A stretch of DNA of 44,983 nucleotides from a virus. Position numbers and translations under genes: made by a program. The notes under the pieces were generated by a model, which was not told the DNA's origin, made no database searches, and was given only the letters and a program-made list of their open reading frames with translations. The first letter of the stretch is position 1, and every line of letters begins with the position of its first letter. Location: the IMG/VR virus record IMGVR_UViG_3300043395_000903, positions 1 through 44,983 of that record, one strand, 5' to 3'. Of the stretch, positions 15,387-21,178 are shown one piece after another.

Positions 15387-15922
15387 GCCACCTCCCAATT
15401 TGGTACATGGGTCAACTTGGTGACGAGATGTGTGATCGCGTTGTCAGCGAACTGCATGTCAAAGAAACCGCAGAAGCCACGATGGGTGTTGATGGAGCGC
15501 AAACCAACAACGGAACCCGCAAGACCAAGGTGCATTTTGCCGAAGCCGGGTACTGGTTGGAAGGTATCTTTGAGCGGTTTGCAATGGAGGCCAACAAGAC
15601 CTGCAAGTGGGACTACCATGTCACAGGGTCTGAGCGGGTGCAGTTTGCTGAATACAATCCGGGTCACCATTACACATGGCACACCGACACGTTCACCCTG
15701 TGCGGCAAGCCGGAAGACCGCAAAATCACGGTCGTGTGCCTGTTGAACGATGAATTTGAAGGCGGCGACTTTGAGGTTCGCCTTTACAACGACTACAACG
15801 CTCAACTCAAAAAAGGCACCATGATTGCCTTTCCGGCGATTCTTGAGCATCGAGTGACGCCAATTCTGAGCGGCACCCGGTATTCCGCCACCATGTGGTT
15901 TAGTGGCCCGAGGTTCAGGTAA
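15383..15922 (+). CDS. 2OG-Fe(II) oxygenase of PKHD type
   Basis: A 179-residue protein with H100-x-D102 (WHTDT), H156 (LEHRVTP) and R166 ten residues later ([13 protein letters not shown]). These are the Fe(II) and 2-oxoglutarate ligands of PKHD-type/prolyl-hydroxylase-like enzymes, and [12 protein letters not shown] (121-132) matches the conserved core strand. The family hydroxylates proteins or small molecules; the substrate here is not visible. The gene is coupled to the collagen-like fibre gene by an ATGA overlap and is followed by another fibre-region gene overlapping by one base, so co-expression with the fibre is likely. It is a different subfamily from the oxygenase at 5996 (HxD rather than HxE, Arg rather than Lys). 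Confidence 0.87.
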   Translation: MSHLPIWYMGQLGDEMCDRVVSELHVKETAEATMGVDGAQTNNGTRKTKVHFAEAGYWLEGIFERFAMEANKTCKWDYHVTGSERVQFAEYNPGHHYTWHTDTFTLCGKPEDRKITVVCLLNDEFEGGDFEVRLYNDYNAQLKKGTMIAFPAILEHRVTPILSGTRYSATMWFSGPRFR

Positions 15923-16824
15923 TGCTGTTTGGCGCTGGATCATTTGCCCAGACACCGTTTGCATCGCAAGCGGCGAACCTCTTTGCCTTCTCCATTTCTG
16001 AGAATGTCAATTCGGCAGATGCCAGCAGTCAGTTGTATGCTTTTTTGCAGTCGATCACTGAGCCGATCACGTCTAACGACGACAACTCTTTGGCCGCGCT
16101 GTTCTTTGGTTCGGTGACGGAGACTTTGACGGCAGGGGATTCCAGCACCCAACAGTCAGCCTTCTTGCAATCAATCAGCGAAAACTCAAACCCGGCGGAT
16201 ACTCCGACGATTGCGGCTCAATTTGCGGTGTCCCGAACAGAGAACTCCAACCCAGCGGATACATACGAGGTTTACTCTGCATTTTTGCAGTCGTTGACGG
16301 AAGATCAAACGCTGGCGGACTCAAGCACGCAGGCGTACGCTTTTGGGCAGACGATAACGGAAAACTCCAGTCTAAACGATGTGCGGACTGTGACTGCTCA
16401 ATTTGCCCAATCGGTGTCAGAAAACAGTACTTTTGCTGACGCCCCCAGCATTTCTGCGCAGTTTGCCGCCGCCATCACAGAAGCCACGACGTTGGCTGAC
16501 CTTGAAACCATCATTCAGGTCTTTACCGCAACCGTCACTGAAAATTTGAATTCTGCTGATGCACGGGCAATTACCGCTGGCTTTGCCGTGGCCATTTCTG
16601 AGGCGCTAACTTCAAACGACGTTCGGACGGCACAAGCATCGTTCTTGGCCTCAATTGCAGAAAACGCCACCTTGTTGGACAATCCAACCATATCGGGATG
16701 GTTGAAGATTCAAAACGCAGAAGTGGCAAACTGGCAAATTGCCAGCGACCCCCAAACGCCAAATTGGCAGGTGGTCAACGATGCTCAAAACCCCGGTTGG
16801 ACGGTGATCAACGACGGCCAGTAA
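15922..16824 (+). CDS. Repeat protein with twelve 20-residue units
   Basis: A 300-residue protein. After a 20-residue head (LFGAGSFAQTPFASQAANL) it consists of twelve consecutive 20-residue units without a single insertion or deletion (residues 21-260). Each follows the pattern F-x-x-S/T-hydrophobic-S/T-E-x-x-S/T-x-x-D, with the Phe, Glu and Asp nearly fixed. The last 40 residues hold three 11-residue units built on N-W-Q or G-W-T and ND/SD (ANWQIASDPQT, PNWQVVNDAQN, PGWTVINDGQ). Strict periodicity with regular hydrophobic and acidic positions suggests a solenoid or a fibre that repeats along one axis. It lies in the fibre cluster, so a receptor-binding or fibre-shaft role is inferred. I know of no named family. 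Confidence 0.75.
   Translation: MLFGAGSFAQTPFASQAANLFAFSISENVNSADASSQLYAFLQSITEPITSNDDNSLAALFFGSVTETLTAGDSSTQQSAFLQSISENSNPADTPTIAAQFAVSRTENSNPADTYEVYSAFLQSLTEDQTLADSSTQAYAFGQTITENSSLNDVRTVTAQFAQSVSENSTFADAPSISAQFAAAITEATTLADLETIIQVFTATVTENLNSADARAITAGFAVAISEALTSNDVRTAQASFLASIAENATLLDNPTISGWLKIQNAEVANWQIASDPQTPNWQVVNDAQNPGWTVINDGQ
15982..16701 (+). repeat. Twelve tandem 60-bp coding units
   Basis: Twelve in-frame 60-base units encoding 20 residues each. Conservation is at the protein level (Phe 1, Glu 7, Asp 13); the DNA copies have diverged widely, so expansion is old. Recombination between units could still add or remove whole 20-residue steps without breaking the frame. Confidence 0.85.
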
Positions 16825-16833
16825 GGAACAAAC

Positions 16834-17976
16834 ATGTCAAGCACTTACTCTACAAATCTTGCACTTGAACTGATTGGCACCGGCGATCAGGCCGGTACTT
16901 GGGGTTCAACCACCAACACCAACCTTGGGACTCTGGTTGAACAGGCCATCTCTGGGTATGTCACTCAGGCTGTCGCCACCGGCACGGATACGACCATCAC
17001 GATCCCCAACGGTCTGACGGGCGTTGCCCGTAACATGTTCATTGAGTTGACTGGCACCGGGGGCACCAACACCAACCTGCTGGTTCCCGCTAACAAAAAG
17101 TTGTACTTCATTTACAACAACTCGACCGGCGCGGTTACCGTCAAAGTCAGCGGTCAAACAGGTGTGAGCGTCCCGGCGGCGGCAAAGATTCTTCTGGTCT
17201 GCAACGGCACGGACATTGTGATTGCCACCAATTACATGGTGTCACCGACGTTTACATCTCCCACCATGACCACCCCAGTGCTTGGTACCCCCACATCGGG
17301 TAATTTGACCAATTGCACTTCCTTACCTTTGACGACTGGTGTAACCGGAACTCTGCCGATTGCAAACGGCGGCACGGGGCTAACCTCTACTCCGGCCAAC
17401 GGCGCTCTGGATATTGGTAACGGGACAGGCTTTACCAGAACCACGCTGACTGCGGGTACCAACATCAGCATCACCAATGCGGCTGGTAGCATCACCATCA
17501 ATTCGTCCAACCCGGGCGGCACAGTTACATCGGTGTCTGGCACTGGCACGGTGAATGGCATCACCCTTACTGGCACTGTAACGTCTTCTGGCAGTTTGAC
17601 TCTGGGCGGCACGCTGTCCAACGTGAGCCTGACAAGCCAAGTGACGGGAACCCTTCCTGTGGCAAACGGTGGTTCTGGTGTGGCAACTCTGACGGGTTTA
17701 GCATACGGCAACGGCACCAGCGCATTTACTGCGGCTTCAGCGGCTCAAGTGGTGTCTGTAATTGGCGCCACCGCAGTTCAAAATGCAACGAACGCCACAA
17801 ATGCAACGAACGCAACGAACGCAACAAACGCCACAAATTTGGTGACTTCCAACTTCACCATACAAGAGTCCGGCGGCAAGTTGATCTTTAAATACGGCGG
17901 AACGACAATTGCGTCAATGGATTCGTCTGGCGTTTTCACCACTCTCAGCGACATCACCGCTGGCGGAACACCATAA
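16834..17976 (+). CDS. Tail fibre / tail structural protein with Asn-Ala-Thr tract
   Basis: A 380-residue protein with AAGGAA before the ATG. The N-terminus (YSTNLALELIGTGDQAGTWG) is a familiar start of phage tail proteins and probably attaches to the tail; the next 120 residues look like a beta sandwich. The shaft at 140-310 has Thr/Gly/Ser-rich repeats (TSPTMTTPVLGTPTSGNLTN, TGTLPIANGGTG, TGTLPVANGGSG), which resemble the shaft units of the 12996 fibre. Residues 317-335 are six Asn-Ala-Thr triplets plus Asn, and the end is a small beta tip (GGKLIFKYGGTTIASMDSSG). It probably trimerises. Confidence 0.75.
   Translation: MSSTYSTNLALELIGTGDQAGTWGSTTNTNLGTLVEQAISGYVTQAVATGTDTTITIPNGLTGVARNMFIELTGTGGTNTNLLVPANKKLYFIYNNSTGAVTVKVSGQTGVSVPAAAKILLVCNGTDIVIATNYMVSPTFTSPTMTTPVLGTPTSGNLTNCTSLPLTTGVTGTLPIANGGTGLTSTPANGALDIGNGTGFTRTTLTAGTNISITNAAGSITINSSNPGGTVTSVSGTGTVNGITLTGTVTSSGSLTLGGTLSNVSLTSQVTGTLPVANGGSGVATLTGLAYGNGTSAFTAASAAQVVSVIGATAVQNATNATNATNATNATNATNLVTSNFTIQESGGKLIFKYGGTTIASMDSSGVFTTLSDITAGGTP
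17782..17838 (+). repeat. (Asn-Ala-Thr)6 coding repeat
   Basis: Six 9-base units of the form AAY-GCM-ACR, with a final AAT. Several units are identical at the DNA level (AACGCAACG), so slippage or recombination could change copy number in steps of three residues without a frameshift. Confidence 0.85.
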
Positions 17977-17986
17977 GGAGTAAGAA

Positions 17987-18742
17987 ATGGCAATCACGAC
18001 AAGTGGAACTTCCATCACTTTTAACGACAGCACGGTACAAACCACTGCGTATCAGGCACCCAACTTGCAGACCTTCAACTCGTCTGGCACATGGACTAAA
18101 CCCACCGGATATTCGATGGCCCGCATCCAGGTTTGGGCTGGCGGTGGCGGTGGTGGTAGAGTTGGCGGTGGCGCTGGCGCTGGCCCGGGTGGCGGTGGCG
18201 GCTATAACGAGATGGTTTGCCCCCTTTCCTATTTGAACGCTAGTGTGTCTATAACCGTAGGTGCCGGAGGAACTGGATCAACCACTCCCGCAGTTGGCGG
18301 GGACGGCGGGACATCGTCCGTTCCTCTGAATACCACTTACATGGGCGTTTCGACAGTACAAGCCATTGGAGGTAAAGGAGGCACAGCGAGTGGTAACGGT
18401 GACGGCGGTGCGCCACCGGGGGCACCGGGCACTGCGAGGCCACCGGTAGTTGTTTTTACTGCCACCTCGGGTGGGGGCTTCTTCAGTTCGCTACCTCAGT
18501 GGGCTGGCGGTCCCGGCGGCGGTGGCCTCGGTTGTGGCGAGGCTACCGGCGGCAACGCTATTTTTGGCGGGGGTGGCGGCGCAAGAACCGGAAGCGCAGG
18601 AACGAGCGTTTATGGCGGCGCTGGTGGACTTGGCGCCTCAGGGGCGGGCACTCAACCCGCTGGTGGTGGCGGGTCTTCGACGGTTGCCAATCAAAGCGGT
18701 GGTAACGGCGGCGCTGGCCGAGTGATCATCACCGCTTTTTAA
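17987..18742 (+). CDS. Glycine-rich adhesin-like fibre tip protein
   Basis: A 251-residue protein. Residues 1-50 begin ITTSGTSITFNDSTVQTTAY and contain FNSSGTWTKPTGYSMARIQVW, a tip-like beta domain. From about 50 to the end it is dominated by poly-Gly runs (AGGGGGGRVGGGAGAGPGGG, GGGGGARTGSAGTSVYGGAGG), ending GGAGRVIITAF. Gly-rich sandwiches of this kind form the receptor-binding tips of T4-like gp38-type and S16-type adhesins. The gene directly follows a fibre gene and shares its ribosome-site style, so a distal tip for that fibre is a reasonable inference. Only two Cys and no enzyme motif are seen. Confidence 0.7.
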   Translation: MAITTSGTSITFNDSTVQTTAYQAPNLQTFNSSGTWTKPTGYSMARIQVWAGGGGGGRVGGGAGAGPGGGGGYNEMVCPLSYLNASVSITVGAGGTGSTTPAVGGDGGTSSVPLNTTYMGVSTVQAIGGKGGTASGNGDGGAPPGAPGTARPPVVVFTATSGGGFFSSLPQWAGGPGGGGLGCGEATGGNAIFGGGGGARTGSAGTSVYGGAGGLGASGAGTQPAGGGGSSTVANQSGGNGGAGRVIITAF

Positions 18743-18752
18743 GGAGAACAAA

Positions 18753-19019
18753 ATGGCTTTAACTGATTGGGCAATTTATCGTTTGAGTGACGGATATATT
18801 GACAATGTGATCTGGTTTGATGCAGATACGGCGCAGTACACACCACCAGAAGGCTATGGGATGGTTGATATTCCGGGAGACGGTGTTCTGTCTGGCGAAT
18901 GGTCTATGTGCGGCATCGGTTGGTCTTACATAAACAGCCAGTTTGTTGAGCCACCCAAGCCCCCTGAGCCTGAACCAAGTGCCGATCAGCCCTCTACAAC
19001 TGGCGCACAAACGCTGTGA
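18753..19019 (+). CDS. Small fibre-associated protein
   Basis: An 88-residue protein with AAGGAG before the ATG. It has WFDADTAQYTPPEGYGMV, then GDGVLSGEWSMCGIGWSYIN and a Pro-rich tail (FVEPPKPPEPEPSAD). The PPEGY...GIGW pattern is typical of the small domains that end tail-fibre and fibre-assembly proteins. It may be an accessory or assembly factor of the preceding fibres. The stop overlaps a GTG start of the next gene. Confidence 0.62.
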   Translation: MALTDWAIYRLSDGYIDNVIWFDADTAQYTPPEGYGMVDIPGDGVLSGEWSMCGIGWSYINSQFVEPPKPPEPEPSADQPSTTGAQTL

Positions 19020-19297
19020 CAACCCAAATAAACCCACGACACTCCGTTACCTACGACGGAGCAACAGTCAACGTGTATCACGCTGGCAGGGGGGAGGGTT
19101 TACCTCGCCATCAGCACGTCTATTCGCATCTGACCATGTGTCATGCTGGGTCGTGTGTTGTGCGGAAAGAGGGAAAAGAGTTGGTAATGACCAAAAACAC
19201 TCAACCCGTGAATCTTGTGGCGAACGAATGGCACGAGATCGAGGCTTTAGAAGACGGCACGGTGTTTGTGAATGTCTTTGCCGAGGGCAAATACTGA
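19016..19297 (+). CDS. Cupin-fold protein
   Basis: A 93-residue protein starting at GTG (19016), overlapping the previous stop as GTGA. It has the layout of a single-domain cupin: GLPRHQHVYSHLTMCHAG, with H32-x-H34 and H38 in the place of the usual Glu, then a second motif around ANEWHEIEALEDG with H73. Cupins are small metal-binding beta barrels with many functions, from dioxygenase to sugar binding. Whether this one is catalytic is not visible. The Glu-to-His change at the ligand position is unusual. It lies at the end of the fibre cluster. Confidence 0.7.
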   Translation: MTTQINPRHSVTYDGATVNVYHAGRGEGLPRHQHVYSHLTMCHAGSCVVRKEGKELVMTKNTQPVNLVANEWHEIEALEDGTVFVNVFAEGKY

Positions 19298-19316
19298 CAG
19301 GAAATCCCTTTGAATC

Positions 19317-19805
19317 ATGGACCCAATCACCATCGCCATGACGGCGTTTGCCACCGTCCAAAAGACGGTGCAGGTCATCAAGCAGGCCCAAAAGACTGTC
19401 AATGATGTATCGTCACTTGGCCCCATGTTGGGCCAATACTTTGGTGCCAAACAAGAAACCGTAAAGGCGCTGGAGGAGGCAAAGAAAAAGGGCGGGTCGT
19501 CACTGGCGCAGGCCATCCAGATCGAGATGGAGTTGTTGAGCCAGAAGCAGTTTGAGGATCAGTTGAAGATGATCTTCTTTCAGACCGGTCACGCAGACAT
19601 CTGGGAGAACATCCAAAAACGAGTGCAAGAGGGTGAGCAGGCGCAAAGGGAAGCCCAACGCCGAGCCAGAGATGCGGCGATCAAGAAGGCCAAGAAGATG
19701 GCTGAGATGGTGAACCTGATCATTGGGATCGTGCTGGTTGTGTTGCTTGTGCCCCCGTTGATCTGGCTGGTGATCCAAGGCATTATGTTTGCAAAGGACA
19801 AATGA
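19317..19805 (+). CDS. Membrane-anchored coiled-coil protein
   Basis: A 162-residue protein. A helical N-terminus (TIAMTAFATVQKTVQVIKQA) is followed by a long charged helix at 85-125 (WENIQKRVQEGEQAQREAQR) and one hydrophobic segment at 132-157 (VNLIIGIVLVVLLVPPLIWL). The anchor at the C-terminal end is opposite to the N-terminal anchor of typical i-spanins, so I do not call it a spanin. It is the first gene of the lysis block and its stop overlaps the lipoprotein start. It could be a lysis regulator or a virion membrane protein. Confidence 0.6.
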   Translation: MDPITIAMTAFATVQKTVQVIKQAQKTVNDVSSLGPMLGQYFGAKQETVKALEEAKKKGGSSLAQAIQIEMELLSQKQFEDQLKMIFFQTGHADIWENIQKRVQEGEQAQREAQRRARDAAIKKAKKMAEMVNLIIGIVLVVLLVPPLIWLVIQGIMFAKDK

Positions 19806-19987
19806 TGAGGGCGCTGATTCTGGTTGTTCTGCTGGTAGGCTGTGATGCCCCTGAGTATTACCGCTACCCGTGCATGAACCCCAAGAACTGGGAGCGTGAG
19901 GACTGCAAACGCCCCATCTGCGCCATCACCCAAGAGTGTCCTGATCAGTTGCTCAAGCCCGAAGAGATGAAAGGTGACCAGAGATGA
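19805..19987 (+). CDS. Small lipoprotein, possible outer-membrane spanin
   Basis: A 60-residue protein. Two ATGs stand in tandem (19802 and 19805); the second has the better spacing to AAGGA. The signal sequence RALILVVLLVGC ends in a lipobox with Cys13, followed by a short Cys-rich part (YYRYPCMNPKNW, DCKRPICAITQECPDQL). Export and lipid attachment are likely. Position between a membrane protein and holin genes suggests an Rz1-like role, but the length and five Cys are not typical of Rz1. The stop overlaps the next start. Confidence 0.6.
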   Translation: MRALILVVLLVGCDAPEYYRYPCMNPKNWEREDCKRPICAITQECPDQLLKPEEMKGDQR

Positions 19988-20313
19988 AATGGGACAACGA
20001 GTCTATTGAGGCCAAGATCAAGTTCATGATCGCCTTCACTTTCTGCACCACCGTGCTGGTCATGGTGGGCTTGTCGATGTTTTCCATCGTCTTTGTCCCG
20101 CAACCCATGAACGGGATCGCCCCCGCAGACAAGCAGTTTTTTTACCTGTTGAGTGACATGTCCAAGTACATCTTGGGCAGTCTGGGAACCTTGCTGGCCA
20201 TCAAAGGCAAGGATGTTGTGCAAGAGATGTTGAAGAAGGAGCCGACCGATGATCCCCCTGCCAGCACTGATGGAAGTCGGGAGCAAGATTCTGGACAAGG
20301 TACTCCCAAATGA
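19984..20313 (+). CDS. Membrane protein in the lysis block, holin candidate
   Basis: A 109-residue protein with one clear hydrophobic segment at about 14-37 (FMIAFTFCTTVLVMVGLSMF) and a weaker second one at 54-70 (YLLSDMSKYILGSLGTLLAIK). The C-terminal tail is polar (PTDDPPASTDGSREQDSGQG) and is encoded by bases shared with the next gene. The two-helix form in a lysis cluster fits a holin or antiholin. No start variants of the lambda type are visible. Confidence 0.6.
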   Translation: MKWDNESIEAKIKFMIAFTFCTTVLVMVGLSMFSIVFVPQPMNGIAPADKQFFYLLSDMSKYILGSLGTLLAIKGKDVVQEMLKKEPTDDPPASTDGSREQDSGQGTPK

Positions 20314-20659
20314 GGAGGCCAAGGCCAAGGCTCTTGCTGAACTGAAGAAGATCGAGTCCGACGGGAAACTGGGCGAACTCAACATCAACCTTGAAGAGTA
20401 CAAGACCGAGCAGAACAATGTGTCCGAACGGTGGAAGGCCGACATGTCTAGCGACAGTTGGTTGTCCAAAAACATCCGCCCAATGAGCCTGATTGCGATC
20501 TTTACTGGTTATTTTTTGTTTGCAATGATGAGCGCGTTTGGGTACAACGCCAACGAGTCTTATGTCACGCTTTTGGGCAACTGGGGGATGCTGGTCTTTG
20601 GCGCCTACTTTGGCTCCCGCAGTCTTGAAAAAATCACTGAAATCAGGAACAGAAAATGA
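20249..20659 (+). CDS. Holin, GTA_holin_3TM-like
   Basis: A 136-residue protein. The start at 20249 has AAGGAG seven bases upstream and gives the family-like N-terminus (LMEVGSKILDKVLPNEEAKA), although an ATG at 20270 is also possible. A charged helix leads to WLSKNIRPMSLIAIFTGYF and LLGNWGMLVFGAYFGSRSLE, the membrane part of the three-helix holin family first named from gene transfer agents. Holins form lesions that release the endolysin encoded next. It overlaps the previous gene by 65 bases in another frame, and its stop overlaps the endolysin start (ATGA). Confidence 0.72.
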   Translation: MIPLPALMEVGSKILDKVLPNEEAKAKALAELKKIESDGKLGELNINLEEYKTEQNNVSERWKADMSSDSWLSKNIRPMSLIAIFTGYFLFAMMSAFGYNANESYVTLLGNWGMLVFGAYFGSRSLEKITEIRNRK

Positions 20660-21165
20660 AAGAGAACTTTGACGACGCCCTGAAAGCCCTGTTGAAACAC
20701 GAAGGTGGGTACGTCAACCACAAAGACGACCCCGGCGGAATGACGAACTTAGGTGTTACAAAACGTGTGTGGGAGGAGTATGTCGGACATGAAGTCGATG
20801 AACAAACCATGCGCGGACTCACGCCTGATGTGGTTGCTCCGCTGTACAAGAAACGCTATTGGGATGCCGTTAAAGGCGATGATTTGCCTTCCGGCGTGGA
20901 CTTGTGCGTTTTTGATTGTGCTGTTAATTCTGGCGTTGGACGTGCTTCTAAATTTCTCCAAAGAGCCGTAGGGGTTGCTGACGATGGAAAGATTGGCCCC
21001 GGAACACTTCAGGCCGTCATGGCCGCAGACCCCAAAGAGTTGGTCACCAAATTCTGTGATCAACGGCAGGCTTTCTTGGAGGCCCTGCCCACTTTTGCAA
21101 CCTTTGGCAAAGGGTGGAGCCGACGGGTTGCCGAAGTCCGAGAACAAGGCGAAAATCTAGCCTGA
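20656..21165 (+). CDS. Endolysin, glycoside hydrolase family 108 lysozyme
   Basis: A 169-residue protein with the GH108 N-terminus KHEGGYVNHKDDPGGMTNLG; Glu16 in the EGGY motif is the expected catalytic acid. The core continues with YKKRYWDAVKGDDLPSGVDL and FDCAVNSGVGRASKFLQRA, and the C-terminal part (DGKIGPGTLQAVMAADPKEL to GWSRRVAEVRE) matches the peptidoglycan-binding-3 module usual in this family. It cuts the glycan strands of peptidoglycan at lysis. There is no signal peptide, so it needs the holin encoded just before it. Length is normal for the family. Confidence 0.9.
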   Translation: MKENFDDALKALLKHEGGYVNHKDDPGGMTNLGVTKRVWEEYVGHEVDEQTMRGLTPDVVAPLYKKRYWDAVKGDDLPSGVDLCVFDCAVNSGVGRASKFLQRAVGVADDGKIGPGTLQAVMAADPKELVTKFCDQRQAFLEALPTFATFGKGWSRRVAEVREQGENLA

Positions 21166-21178
21166 AGGAGATTCAGCC

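Noticed and set aside
15982-16701. Tandem 60-bp units as a CRISPR or DNA-binding repeat array
   Set aside because: The DNA copies are diverged and in frame; the protein pattern is what is conserved.
19317-19805. i-spanin assignment for the coiled-coil membrane protein
   Set aside because: The membrane segment is at the C-terminal end, opposite to known i-spanins.
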